A stretch of 64,000 bases of DNA from Chloroflexi bacterium GWB2_49_20 (lineage in GTDB: Bacteria; Chloroflexota; Anaerolineae; Anaerolineales; Villigracilaceae): positions 62,001-126,000 of the forward strand of contig MGMF01000023.1 in assembly GCA_001796335.1 (NCBI GenBank), read 5' to 3'. The position numbers and the translations under genes were made by a program. The notes below the pieces were generated by a model. It was not told the DNA's origin, did no database searches, and saw only the letters and a list, made by a program, of their open reading frames with translations. How positions within the stretch are numbered: the first letter of the stretch is position 1; each line of letters opens with the position of its first letter. Shown here piece by piece: positions 25,922-35,116 of this stretch.

Positions 25922-26713
25922 ATGGCTGTATTAACCGCAAAAAATGTTACCAAACGCTTTGGAGGCTTGGATGCCCTGCAAAAAGTAGATTTGGAAGTAA
26001 AAGAACATGCAATCCAAAGTATTATCGGCCCGAATGGGGCAGGAAAAACCACCTTTTTCAATTGCATTACCGGATTCTACAACCCCGAAGAGGGCGAAAT
26101 TTTACTTGAGAATAAATTAATTACCGGTTTATCCTCAGATCGCGTTACCCGTCTTGGAATTTCAAGAACTTACCAGAACATTCGCTTGTTCAAGAATATG
26201 ACAGCCGTTGAAAACATCTTGGTGGGTATGCACCCTCATCTGAAATCTGGAATGCTTGGTGGGATCTTACGCGATTCCCGTACCAACCGTGATGAAAAGC
26301 AAGCCCTGGATGAAGCCAAACGGATTTTGCAGTTTGTGGGTTTGGCTGGCAAAGGTGATATGATGTCGAAGAACTTGCCTTATGGTGCTCAGCGCAGACT
26401 TGAAATTGGCCGTGCGCTGGCAAATAAACCGAGATTATTGCTGCTCGATGAACCCACCGCAGGCATGAATCCCAGCGAAACCCAGGAGATGACCAACTTC
26501 ATCGGCCATCTCCGTGATTCATTGGGAATAACGATCTTGCTGATTGAACATCAAATGCGTGTTGTGATGGGTATCTCTGAGTTGATTACCGTCCTGGATT
26601 TTGGTCAAAAAATCGCTGAAGGAACTCCGGCTGAAATTCAAAAGAACACCCGTGTGATTGAAGCATATCTGGGTCGCGGTGCAGCCAGCGGTCTTTCTGA
26701 AGCCACAGCCTGA
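25922..26713 (+). CDS. livG: Branched-chain amino-acid-type ABC transporter ATPase 1
   Basis: 263 residues. Walker A GPNGAGKT (36-43), ABC signature in LPYGAQRRLEIGRALA (an atypical YGAQRR in place of SGGQ, as is usual in LivG), Walker B LLLLDEPTAGMNP, and the C-terminal BCA transporter segment ending EGTPAEIQKNTRVIEAYLG. Ten bases after livM, 15 before livF; same operon. Confidence 0.94.
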   Translation: MAVLTAKNVTKRFGGLDALQKVDLEVKEHAIQSIIGPNGAGKTTFFNCITGFYNPEEGEILLENKLITGLSSDRVTRLGISRTYQNIRLFKNMTAVENILVGMHPHLKSGMLGGILRDSRTNRDEKQALDEAKRILQFVGLAGKGDMMSKNLPYGAQRRLEIGRALANKPRLLLLDEPTAGMNPSETQEMTNFIGHLRDSLGITILLIEHQMRVVMGISELITVLDFGQKIAEGTPAEIQKNTRVIEAYLGRGAASGLSEATA

Positions 26714-26728
26714 GTTGGAGATGACATT

Positions 26729-27442
26729 ATGCCGATGCTAGAAGTTGAAAACATTCATTCATACTACGGTAACATTCATGCCTTAAAAGGTGTATCTTTG
26801 ACCGTAGAAAAAGGGGAAATTGTGACCCTGATCGGTGGAAATGGCGCTGGAAAAACAACCACCTTGAGGAGCATCTCCGGGATATTAAAACCTCTTGAAG
26901 GAACTGTGAGGTTCGAAGGAGAAGATTTGGCACCGTTTAAACCGCATAAACTGGTGGCAAAGGGTATTTCCATGGTACCCGAGGGCCGGGGAATATTCTC
27001 CCGCCTGACAGTTGCAGAAAATCTGGATATGGGCGCTTATGTTCGCTCAGACAAAGCCGAAATCAAGGTAGACCTTGAACGGGTTTTTACACTCCTACCT
27101 CGGCTGAAAGAGCGTCGCTCACAGGTCGCTGGAACACTTTCAGGGGGAGAACAGCAAATGCTGGCAACCGGGCGAGCTCTGATGGCACGTCCCCGCTTGC
27201 TTTTGATGGATGAGCCATCCATGGGTTTGGCTCCCGTTCTTGTGGAAAGCATCTTTGAGAAGATCGTTGAAATTAACCAAGAAGGTATGACCATTTTGCT
27301 GGTTGAACAGAACGCCCTTATGGCGCTTAGCATTGCGCATCGCGGTTATGTCATGCAAACAGGTGAAATTGTTTTGCATGATAAGGCTTCTAATTTGCAA
27401 ACCAATAAGATGGTTCAAAAAGCTTACCTCGGTATGGAATAA
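26729..27442 (+). CDS. livF: Branched-chain amino-acid-type ABC transporter ATPase 2
   Basis: 237 residues. Walker A GGNGAGKT (36-43), signature LSGGEQQMLATGRALM, Walker B LLLMDEPSMGLAP, switch His replaced by Gln in VEQN as usual for LivF. GGAG is placed before the ATG. Last gene of the liv operon proper; a hairpin at 27470-27500 follows. Confidence 0.94.
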   Translation: MPMLEVENIHSYYGNIHALKGVSLTVEKGEIVTLIGGNGAGKTTTLRSISGILKPLEGTVRFEGEDLAPFKPHKLVAKGISMVPEGRGIFSRLTVAENLDMGAYVRSDKAEIKVDLERVFTLLPRLKERRSQVAGTLSGGEQQMLATGRALMARPRLLLMDEPSMGLAPVLVESIFEKIVEINQEGMTILLVEQNALMALSIAHRGYVMQTGEIVLHDKASNLQTNKMVQKAYLGME

Positions 27443-27469
27443 TGAAATTCTTTGTATTATAATAACGAA

Positions 27470-27500
27470 GAAACCCGTTTTCTTTTTGAAAACGGGTTTC
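27470..27500 (+). terminator. Hairpin after livF
   Basis: 12-bp perfect stem GAAACCCGTTTT/AAAACGGGTTTC with a 7-base loop. The stem ends in TTTC but there is no long T tract after it, so termination may be partial; the next gene starts 37 bases on. Confidence 0.6.
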
Positions 27501-27537
27501 ATGTCAAATCCACTCATTTTTTGTCAAACAACAAGAT

Positions 27538-28527
27538 ATGAAAATATTAACCGCAAACGATGTAAAAAAAGCATTGCCCATGAAAGATTGTATAGAGGCG
27601 ATGAAACGTGGGTATATTGCCCTGGTAAATGGAAATGCAGAAGTGCCTTTACGCACACGCATACCCATTCCGTCACAGAATGCTGTCAACCTATTTATGC
27701 CAGCATATGTTCAGGATAAAACTGGAAATGCGCTTGCGGTAAAAATTGTATCCCTCTATCCAAACAACCCAGATCTTGGCCTGCCTTTCATTCAGGCAGC
27801 CGTATTAGTTCTGGATCCCGATACAGGAAAACTTGTTGCCTTATTGGAGGGTAGTTCACTAACCGCTATTCGTACTGGTGCAGCTAGTGGTGCTGCCACT
27901 GATTTGCTTTCTAGGGAAGATAGCCGGGTTGCGGCCATTTTTGGAGCTGGCGCTCAGGGACGGACACAACTTGAAGCGATCTGCACTGTAAGAGATATTG
28001 AACAAGTATGGCTATACGATACAGATTCTACTCGTGTTAAATCCTTTATTGAAGAAATATCTGGAAGATCGCCAATACATGCCGATCTTCGCATTGCAGA
28101 AAGTCCCTATCAGGCTGTCTCAAATGCAGACATCATATGCTGTGCCACAACAGCAACCTCCCCTGTTTTTTCGGATGCCGATCTCAAACTTGGCGTTCAT
28201 ATCAATGCCATCGGATCATATACGCCCAATATGCAGGAAATTCCCTCCGCAACAATTGTCAGAGCCTTGGTGGTTGTGGACTCTCTCTCAGCGACACTTG
28301 CTGAAACCGGTGATCTCCTGCGTCCAATTCAAGAAGGCTTGATCGATCAAGACCACATCTACGCAGAATTAGGTGAAATTGCACAAGGAAGTAAACCTGG
28401 GCGCGCTAATGCCGATCAGATCACCTGTTTTAAATCTGTTGGGCTTGCTGTTCAGGATGCTATGGCAGCTCAATTGGCTTTACAAAACTCAGAAAAGATG
28501 GGTTTAGGACAAACAGTCCCATTTTAA
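27538..28527 (+). CDS. Ornithine cyclodeaminase / mu-crystallin family protein
   Basis: 329 residues, NAD(P)-dependent. The Rossmann motif IFGAGAQG is at 134-141; Lys69 (AVKIVSLYP) and Arg112 (LTAIRTGAASG) match substrate-site residues; HINAIGSYTPNMQEI is a family block. Members include ornithine cyclodeaminase, alanine dehydrogenase, ketimine/pyrroline-2-carboxylate reductase and ectoine-utilisation EutC, and I cannot choose among them. It lies between the liv operon and an FAD amine oxidase, which points to imino/amino-acid catabolism. No good Shine-Dalgarno sequence precedes the ATG. Confidence 0.88.
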   Translation: MKILTANDVKKALPMKDCIEAMKRGYIALVNGNAEVPLRTRIPIPSQNAVNLFMPAYVQDKTGNALAVKIVSLYPNNPDLGLPFIQAAVLVLDPDTGKLVALLEGSSLTAIRTGAASGAATDLLSREDSRVAAIFGAGAQGRTQLEAICTVRDIEQVWLYDTDSTRVKSFIEEISGRSPIHADLRIAESPYQAVSNADIICCATTATSPVFSDADLKLGVHINAIGSYTPNMQEIPSATIVRALVVVDSLSATLAETGDLLRPIQEGLIDQDHIYAELGEIAQGSKPGRANADQITCFKSVGLAVQDAMAAQLALQNSEKMGLGQTVPF

Positions 28528-28545
28528 TCCAAGAGGTAATCAATT

Positions 28546-29700
28546 ATGACATTCCCAAAAACAGCAGATATCATCATTATCGGAGGAGGGGTCATGGGCG
28601 CAAGCACAGCCTATCACCTTGCAGCTCGTGGCCAGAAAAATATCCTTTTACTTGAAAAAGAAGAATTTTTTGGCCTGGGTGCGACCGGTCGTTGCGCCGG
28701 AGGAGTTCGATATCAGTTTTCGACTGAGATCAATGTTGAGCTTTCCAAGAAGAGCTTACCCATGTTTGAGAATTTCAAGGCTGAGATTGGACAGGATATA
28801 AATTACCAGAAATGCGGCTACATTTTTGCGCTTACTCGCCCTCAAGATGTGGATTATTTTCGCCATAATATTGAACTTCAACAGCGTTTGGGTGTTCAAA
28901 CAGAATGGTTGACCGGAGATGAAATCAGGCAGCGCTTACCTTTAATGCGTTTTGAAGATGCCATCGCAGGTACATTCAATTCGAAAGATGGATTGGTTGA
29001 CCCAAACAGCGTAGTCATGGGGTATATCAATGCCGGACTACGGATTGGCGTAATAGCAGAAAACAATGTAGAGGTAACAGGGATTCAGGTTGTGAATGGT
29101 GAAGTTCGCGGTGTAATCACCAATCAGGGGATTGTATCATCACCTATCATTGTAAATGCTTGTGGTCCATGGTCCGGCTTGATAGGTGACATGGCTGGTG
29201 TAAAATTACCCATCACCCCATTACGCCGTCAAATGTTGACAACTTCCTCGCTCCCGGAAGTACCAGAAGATTTTCCATTTGTGATTGATTTTGCCCAATC
29301 GCTTTATTTCCATCGCGAGGGAGACGGCTTACTTACAGGGATGTCCAACCAGAATGAGCAATCTGGCTTTGACCAGAATGTAGATGAAGAGTTCGAGCTG
29401 GTAAACTTGGAATCAGCTATTTCTCGTATGCCATTGCTTGAGCATGCTGGTTTGGCTTCTCATTGGGCGGGACTTTATGAAGTCACCCCGGATGCACACC
29501 CGATATTCGGAAGGACTCCAGTCAAAGGTTTCCATGTTGTGGCTGGTTTTTCTGGTCACGGTTTCATGCATGGTCCAATTTCAGGAAAGCTGATGGCTGA
29601 GTATATTCTGGATGGTAAATTTGAAACCCTGGATGTCTCCATGTTAGATTTGGCTCGGTTCGAAGAGGATCGTTTGATAAAAGAATATAATGTTGTTTAA
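28546..29700 (+). CDS. FAD-dependent oxidoreductase, DAO family (sarcosine/glycine/proline oxidase-like)
   Basis: 384 residues. Dinucleotide-binding motif IIIIGGGVMGAS at residues 9-20, then GATGRCAGGVRYQF, and the C-terminal FAD segment TPDAHPIFGR...VVAGFSGHGFMHGPISGKLMAEYI. It oxidises a primary or secondary amine to an imine, the class of product an OCD-family reductase acts on. AGAGGT lies before the ATG, 18 bases after the OCD-family stop. It most resembles the beta subunit of heterotetrameric sarcosine oxidases, but no alpha, gamma or delta genes are present, so a monomeric or homomeric enzyme is more likely. Confidence 0.87.
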   Translation: MTFPKTADIIIIGGGVMGASTAYHLAARGQKNILLLEKEEFFGLGATGRCAGGVRYQFSTEINVELSKKSLPMFENFKAEIGQDINYQKCGYIFALTRPQDVDYFRHNIELQQRLGVQTEWLTGDEIRQRLPLMRFEDAIAGTFNSKDGLVDPNSVVMGYINAGLRIGVIAENNVEVTGIQVVNGEVRGVITNQGIVSSPIIVNACGPWSGLIGDMAGVKLPITPLRRQMLTTSSLPEVPEDFPFVIDFAQSLYFHREGDGLLTGMSNQNEQSGFDQNVDEEFELVNLESAISRMPLLEHAGLASHWAGLYEVTPDAHPIFGRTPVKGFHVVAGFSGHGFMHGPISGKLMAEYILDGKFETLDVSMLDLARFEEDRLIKEYNVV

Positions 29701-29743
29701 TTTTATGGTTAATTGGAAAAGCGAACTCATATAAAGGGTATAA

Positions 29744-30907
29744 ATGCCAATTGCTGAGATAATAGCCATAGGCACAGAATTATTACTTGGCGAAATTCCT
29801 GATACCAACACACAATACATTGCCCGAACTATGAGAGAATTGGGTATTAATCTATTTCGAACAACAGTTGTTGGTGACAATAAAGACCGGATAGCTGCGC
29901 TCGTTCGCGAAGCCATGGGACGCTCAGAAATAATAATTACCACCGGAGGGTTGGGACCAACCGTGGATGACCCCACCCGTGAAGCTCTGGCTCAGGCAAC
30001 TGATTCAGACCTTATGTTCCATCCCGAATTGTGGGAAAGCATTTCTAAGCGCTTTATTAAGGCAGGACGCACGCCAGGCGATAATCAAAAACGTCAGGCT
30101 TATATTCCTCATAACGCAATTATTATCAATAACCCTGTAGGAACAGCACCAGCTTTTATTATCATCACAGAAAAGAACGCTGTTATTTCTCTGCCGGGAG
30201 TTCCCGCAGAAATGAAAACGCTCCTGGACATATCGGTTATTCCTTTTCTGCAACAGCACTATAACTTGAAAGAGACCTTGAAGGTTCGCACTCTTCATAC
30301 CAGCGGCGCAGGGGAAGGATGGATTGATGAAAGAATAAGCGATCTTGAAACTCTAGTAAATCCTACTGTTGGATTGGCAGCTCATTCGGGGATGGTGGAT
30401 ATCCGCATCACAGCCAGGGCTGCCAATGAAATTGAAGCAGAAAAACTAATCATTAATCTGGAAACAGAGATCCGCAATCGATTGGGAGATTTTATTTACG
30501 GTTCAGATAAGGCTACCTTAGAAGAAACAGCGCTGGATGCTTCTGCGCAATGTGGATGGAAAGTCTTCTGTGTCGAGGCTGGAACTGCTGGCTTGTTAAA
30601 CCAACGTCTTTCAACATTGCAAAACCCGACTTACCTGGGTGGTTGTCAACTACCCGATAACACGAATTCATTACATGAAAACGTGGAGGTTTTTAGAAAA
30701 GATGGAAAAGCTGATGTAGTTTTAGGATTATCGGTTACCTTAAAAGATAATTCTTCTTTGATCCATCTGGTAATTCTTGCGCCTGAAAAAGATTATGACC
30801 ATCAGGTTAATTATATCGGCCACCCAGACAACGCGCCCATCCTGGGTGTCAATCTTATGCTGGACCGATTACGACGACTGAAAGGGATTGAACCCACATC
30901 CAAATAA
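29744..30907 (+). CDS. cinA: CinA family protein with degenerate C-terminal amidase domain
   Basis: 387 residues. The N-terminal MoCF-like domain is intact: EIIAIGTELLLGEIPDTN and TTGGLGPTVDDPTREAL. The C-terminal nicotinamide-nucleotide amidase (PncC) domain, which should carry AESCTGG, reads VEAGTAG near residues 283-289, so the catalytic serine is missing; later conserved parts of the domain are also hard to see. The N-terminal domain (COG1058) may keep ADP-ribose pyrophosphatase-type activity while the deamidase half is probably dead. It lies 43 bases after the FAD oxidoreductase. Confidence 0.82.
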   Translation: MPIAEIIAIGTELLLGEIPDTNTQYIARTMRELGINLFRTTVVGDNKDRIAALVREAMGRSEIIITTGGLGPTVDDPTREALAQATDSDLMFHPELWESISKRFIKAGRTPGDNQKRQAYIPHNAIIINNPVGTAPAFIIITEKNAVISLPGVPAEMKTLLDISVIPFLQQHYNLKETLKVRTLHTSGAGEGWIDERISDLETLVNPTVGLAAHSGMVDIRITARAANEIEAEKLIINLETEIRNRLGDFIYGSDKATLEETALDASAQCGWKVFCVEAGTAGLLNQRLSTLQNPTYLGGCQLPDNTNSLHENVEVFRKDGKADVVLGLSVTLKDNSSLIHLVILAPEKDYDHQVNYIGHPDNAPILGVNLMLDRLRRLKGIEPTSK

Positions 30908-30956
30908 CTGTTTACTCAGCAAAGTTTTCCAGAGAAGGCTGACCTAAAGGAAAAAC

Positions 30957-32951
30957 ATGGAACAAACAGTCGATGTATTATTTATAAACGCCCATGTATT
31001 GACCATGGATGAGAATCTGCATCAATACTCACCTGGTGCAGTTGCAGTAAAAGGCGATTCCATTGTTTCTATCGGTTACGAAAAAGATCTCAAGAGTAAA
31101 TTTATCGCCAGCGAAACCATCGACTGTGATGGAAAGATATTGATGCCCGGGTTGATAAATGCCCATACACATGTACCCATGACGCTCTTGAGGGGTTTGG
31201 CAGATGATCTTCGTCTGGATGTCTGGTTGCTTGGGTATATAATGCCCGTGGAACGTGAATTTGTGTCATCGGATTTTGTCCAATTGGGCACGAAATTGGC
31301 TTGTGCTGAGTTGGCTCGATCAGGTGTTACATGCTTTGCCGATATGTATTATTTTGAAGATGATGTTGCCCTGGCAACGTCACAAGCCGGTTTGCGGGCA
31401 GTATGCTCACAAACAGTCCTGAAATTCCCCACACCAGATGCAAAATCATACGAAGATTCACTGGCTTATGCGCGTGATTTTATCCGTCGCTGGAAAGGGC
31501 ATCCATTAATCGAACCTTCGGTAGCTCCACATGCACCTTATACTTGTACGAACGAGATTCTCCAGGCAACCTCTCTATTGGCACAGGAATTTGATGTCCC
31601 ACTCCATACTCATTTGTCAGAGACTGTTCTCGAAGTTGAAAACATACGCAGAGAAACCGGTATGCCGGTTATTCCTTATGTAAAGAAACAAGGACTTTTT
31701 GATGCAAAAGTACTGGCAGCCCATTGCGTCCACATAGACCCGGGAGAAATTCGAACTCTGGCGCACGCAGGTGCTGGAATTGCTCACAACCCATCTTCAA
31801 ATCTAAAACTTGGTTCTGGTATTGCACCAGTATTACAGATGCTGGAAGCCGGTCTCAATGTAGGAATAGGGACAGATGGTCCTGCTTCAAATAACGACTT
31901 GGATATGTTTGAAGAAGTGCGTCTGACCGCTTTTCTTGCAAAAGGAACCTGTGGTGATCCAACTGTCATCCCTGCTGCAACCGCTCTAACAATGGCAACC
32001 CGCCTCGGCGCGAAAGCCATGCACCTCGGGCACTTGACCGGATCCCTGGAGCCTGGCAAACGGGCTGACTTGATCTTGATAGATATCAATCCCATTCACA
32101 ATTCCCCCCGCTTTAATCGAGAACCCGATAATGCTTATTCCAGTATTGTTTATGCAGCAAAATCAACAGATGTTACGGACGTGATGGTTAACGGGAACTG
32201 GGTTTTAAGAAACCGCAATCTTCTAACTCTTGACCAGAAAGACCTTTTATACCATGCTGCCCAATATGCTAAAAGAATAGATTCATTCTTGATCCAGCGC
32301 GAACAATCTGTTTACTCCAAATTAATTGCACTGGGTGGATCAAGCGAATCTGAATCTTTTGAAATACAAATCAAGGTTAAAATTGCTGATAATTCTGCAA
32401 CCCTAAAAGCACTTCAAAACTCGCAAATTGACATCCTTTACCATAAACATTACCATCAACACGATGCTTATTTTATCTTCTCCGATCCATCCCAGGGCAG
32501 ACTGCGCTACCGGGAGGATGAGTTCATTGATGAAAAGGGGCAAATTATTAATGTTCGCTCCCGTTTAACCTTGCTTGGACCAGCCCGTGAGAGCAATTTA
32601 AAAAACGACGTATTGCTTTCCCGCAGCCGGTATCTTGCACCTGCCACCAATAGTTTAAGGTTTTATCGGGAATATTTTAAACCTTCATCAGAAATTTTAG
32701 TCGATAAGGATCGTTTACGTTGGTTGGTCAAGTACAAAAACACGGAGTTTTACATTAACCTGGATACCTTTGAAAAACCTGCCTTGGGCATTTTTCTGGA
32801 AATTAAAAGTCGCACCTGGAGCTTAAGAGATGCTGAAAACAAGGCTCGCCTGACCAGTGAACTTATTACTTTGCTGGAAGGTTCGTTGGATAAGACAATT
32901 ACTCAGGATTATATAGAAGTTATACAGGATCAAAACACTGGGAAACCGTAG
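30957..32951 (+). CDS. MTA/SAH-deaminase-like amidohydrolase fused to a CYTH domain
   Basis: 664 residues. Residues 1-445 are an amidohydrolase of the 5'-methylthioadenosine/S-adenosylhomocysteine deaminase type: HTH at 70-72, APHAPYT (His192), HTHLSET (218-223), AAHCVH, GTDGPASNNDLDMFEE with Asp307, and TGSLEPGKRADLILID. Residues about 465-660 look like a CYTH triphosphate-tunnel domain: FEIQIKVKI (ExQxK rather than ExExK), GRLRYRED, VRSRLTLLGP, and a C-terminal INLD...LGIFLEIKSR block. The C-terminal half is in one frame with no stop. The N-terminal half should deaminate adenine nucleosides; the CYTH half might bind or hydrolyse a phosphorylated or triphosphorylated compound, but two tunnel acids are replaced. 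Fusion intent unknown. Confidence 0.85.
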   Translation: MEQTVDVLFINAHVLTMDENLHQYSPGAVAVKGDSIVSIGYEKDLKSKFIASETIDCDGKILMPGLINAHTHVPMTLLRGLADDLRLDVWLLGYIMPVEREFVSSDFVQLGTKLACAELARSGVTCFADMYYFEDDVALATSQAGLRAVCSQTVLKFPTPDAKSYEDSLAYARDFIRRWKGHPLIEPSVAPHAPYTCTNEILQATSLLAQEFDVPLHTHLSETVLEVENIRRETGMPVIPYVKKQGLFDAKVLAAHCVHIDPGEIRTLAHAGAGIAHNPSSNLKLGSGIAPVLQMLEAGLNVGIGTDGPASNNDLDMFEEVRLTAFLAKGTCGDPTVIPAATALTMATRLGAKAMHLGHLTGSLEPGKRADLILIDINPIHNSPRFNREPDNAYSSIVYAAKSTDVTDVMVNGNWVLRNRNLLTLDQKDLLYHAAQYAKRIDSFLIQREQSVYSKLIALGGSSESESFEIQIKVKIADNSATLKALQNSQIDILYHKHYHQHDAYFIFSDPSQGRLRYREDEFIDEKGQIINVRSRLTLLGPARESNLKNDVLLSRSRYLAPATNSLRFYREYFKPSSEILVDKDRLRWLVKYKNTEFYINLDTFEKPALGIFLEIKSRTWSLRDAENKARLTSELITLLEGSLDKTITQDYIEVIQDQNTGKP

Positions 32952-33015
32952 GCGATTCTCATAAAGGTTTACAACCTCTGAACAAAATAAATGCTAAACA
33001 CCAAAAAAGTCTCCC

Positions 33016-33043
33016 TTGCGCTTGTACAGAATTTCACTATAAT
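33016..33043 (+). promoter_or_regulatory. Candidate promoter of the CBS-pair gene
   Basis: TTGCGC, 16-base spacer, perfect TATAAT, 29 bases before the ATG at 33073. Confidence 0.55.
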
Positions 33044-33072
33044 TTAATAAACAAAATTTTGGAGGCTGAGCT

Positions 33073-33516
33073 ATGAAAACAATTCGTCAAGCGATCAAAG
33101 AGAAAGATTCAGAAATATGGTGGACGACACCCGATACGCATGTTTTTAATGCTCTGAGCTTGATGGCTGAAAAAAGCGTGGGCGCCTTGCTTGTTATTGA
33201 AAAAGGGAAGATTGTTGGAGTTTTTTCGGAGCGTGATTATGCCCGTAAAGTTATCCTTAAAGGAAAATCATCCAAGGATATTTATGTTCGCGAAATTATG
33301 ACGACAAATGTGCGTTTCATTACGCCTGAGCAAACTTGTGAACAAGCACTGGCTTTGATGACAGATAAGCATATTCGCCATCTTCCAGTTCTTCAGGACG
33401 ATCAACTAATCGGAATAGTGTCCATTGGCGATCTTGTCAAGGCAGTTATCGATGATCAGAAGAAAACCATAGATAAACTGGAAAAATATATTCTGGCAAA
33501 TACCAGCATTACTTAA
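33073..33516 (+). CDS. CBS-domain-pair protein
   Basis: 147 residues, two tandem CBS domains (about 10-65 and 75-135) and nothing else. Motifs VGALLVIEKGKIVGVFSERDYARKV and RHLPVLQDDQLIGIVSIGDLVKA are the usual strand-helix cores. CBS pairs bind adenosyl ligands (AMP, ATP, SAM) and regulate partner proteins. GGAGG precedes the ATG and a separate promoter lies upstream, so it is probably monocistronic. It converges on mltG. Confidence 0.9.
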   Translation: MKTIRQAIKEKDSEIWWTTPDTHVFNALSLMAEKSVGALLVIEKGKIVGVFSERDYARKVILKGKSSKDIYVREIMTTNVRFITPEQTCEQALALMTDKHIRHLPVLQDDQLIGIVSIGDLVKAVIDDQKKTIDKLEKYILANTSIT

Positions 33517-33566
33517 CAAAAACACCTGAAATAAACATCCTTCTTTCGTTAATTTTTAAGGGCGCA

Positions 33567-34682
33567 TCATTTACACGCGTTTTGTAAATGTTGTTCAAAC
33601 GTTTCTGCAAAGGCATGAAGACCTGATCCATCGCACCTTGCGCGAAAATAAAAATATGGGGTTTCAGCTGGAAAAGCTACAGCTTGAATCGCGCTTAAAT
33701 TAGGATTACTTATAGGGGCAGGGGGTAGATCAGAATATTTATACGTATTAAAGGGGGAATCGATGGTTAGATCATCCAATGTCAAAGGATTCTTCCACCA
33801 GGTACCATTTAAATTGTCGTAACCGATTGCATATTGAACTGTTGGATCGCTATCCAATTTCATACCATTGTTCAAGCGATTGAAAAATACTGATGCGATC
33901 ATTGGTTGTTCATCTGGAACGATAGCTTCTCTCTCTATGATGGATGCCAGGATTACCGTATTATAAATATCCAAACCTTGCCTTGAAATATTTCCTTGTA
34001 AATCAGAGGACATATTTACGGAGAAATTTTGGAGCAGGGTTGAAACCAATTGATCGGCAGTCATATCTCGCGCTAATGAGTAGGAACCGGGAAAAAGAAA
34101 TCCTTCAGCAGAAGCACCTTCTGGAAAATAATCTAAAGGATGATTTGGATTTCTTACAGCTTCAATAAATTCCTCAGGAGTCACCTTCAATCCTGAGGTT
34201 GGCAGTGATGCAGCAATCTCTTCCAAGCGCCATCCAGCCAGAATATTGAATATAACTTCCGAAGGAGTGGCATCCTGTAATGCGGATGCAATCTCTATTC
34301 CATTCATACTCGACTTAAGTTTATAGCTTCCAGCTTGAACAGTTGTGTCGAGACCTTTCCAGACAAGATAGATACGAAAGATATTAGAATTTCGAATCAA
34401 ACCCATTGATTCAAGTCGATTACTGATCTGAACGACAGAATCGCCAGTTTCAATAACAAAGATTTGCTCCTCGCCAACTGTTTGAACAGGATTGGTGAGA
34501 TCCTCCGCGCTCCATAATAATGATATGGAATAGGTATAATGATCCACCACACTAAGAACAGGACTAGCCTGGCCATAAGTTTTTTCTGCAAGAACTGGAA
34601 TATAAATTATGACAGCGACAACAAGAACTGTAAGTACTATCAATAAACTCAACAATGCACAGGATATTTTTTTTTGTTTCAT
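33567..34682 (-). CDS. mltG: Endolytic murein transglycosylase MltG (YceG-like)
   Basis: 371 residues. One N-terminal membrane helix (about 8-30), a LysM-like segment (VIETGDSVVQISNRLESMGLI), then the YceG domain with catalytic Glu250 in ASIIEREA, and KLDSDPTVQYAIG. It cleaves nascent glycan strands in the wall and sets their length. The ATG overlaps the ruvX stop (ATGA), so the two are coupled. The ruvX-mltG order is common in bacteria. Confidence 0.92.
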   Translation of the reverse strand: MKQKKISCALLSLLIVLTVLVVAVIIYIPVLAEKTYGQASPVLSVVDHYTYSISLLWSAEDLTNPVQTVGEEQIFVIETGDSVVQISNRLESMGLIRNSNIFRIYLVWKGLDTTVQAGSYKLKSSMNGIEIASALQDATPSEVIFNILAGWRLEEIAASLPTSGLKVTPEEFIEAVRNPNHPLDYFPEGASAEGFLFPGSYSLARDMTADQLVSTLLQNFSVNMSSDLQGNISRQGLDIYNTVILASIIEREAIVPDEQPMIASVFFNRLNNGMKLDSDPTVQYAIGYDNLNGTWWKNPLTLDDLTIDSPFNTYKYSDLPPAPISNPNLSAIQAVAFPAETPYFYFRARCDGSGLHAFAETFEQHLQNACK

Positions 34683-35110
34683 TCGGATTTTTCTTTCTCA
34701 AGAGCTTTTGCGTCCAGGTAAGATTGTAAAATTACAGTTGCAGCTAAATCATCCAAATGGCCTGCCCGTTTTTTTCTTGAAGTTCCCATTCTGATACGTG
34801 CGTTTCTGGCATCTTGTGTGCTGAAACTCTCATTCCAGAATATCACAGGAACAGAGACTTTCCGGGCTAAAACATTAGCAATACGTACAGAACGCCTTCC
34901 TTCGAAAGTCGGCATGCCATCATCATCCAATGATTGCCCTACAACAATCAAATCGACATAATTGTTCAACACTTGCCGGGCAATCGTATCGGTATCAAAT
35001 TCTCTGGATTTGTGAGATAGAATCATCAACGGATTTGCAATTGTTCCCGTTGGGTCACTTATTGCCAATCCAACATGTTTGGATCCCGGATCAACAGCTA
35101 AAATTCTCAA
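34679..35110 (-). CDS. ruvX: Holliday-junction-resolvase-like RuvX/YqgF
   Basis: 143 residues, RNase H-like fold: LAVDPGSKHVGLAISD at the N-terminus with Asp7, and the C-terminal GHLDDLAATVILQSYL. Family members act in 16S rRNA 5'-end processing or junction resolution. The start is TTG at 35110 (reads TTG AGA ATT), with GAGG about five bases upstream; no nearer ATG fits the conserved N-terminus. It overlaps mltG by four bases and follows the baseplate-J-like gene by six. Confidence 0.9.
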   Translation of the reverse strand: MRILAVDPGSKHVGLAISDPTGTIANPLMILSHKSREFDTDTIARQVLNNYVDLIVVGQSLDDDGMPTFEGRRSVRIANVLARKVSVPVIFWNESFSTQDARNARIRMGTSRKKRAGHLDDLAATVILQSYLDAKALEKEKSE

Positions 35111-35116
35111 ATTTCC

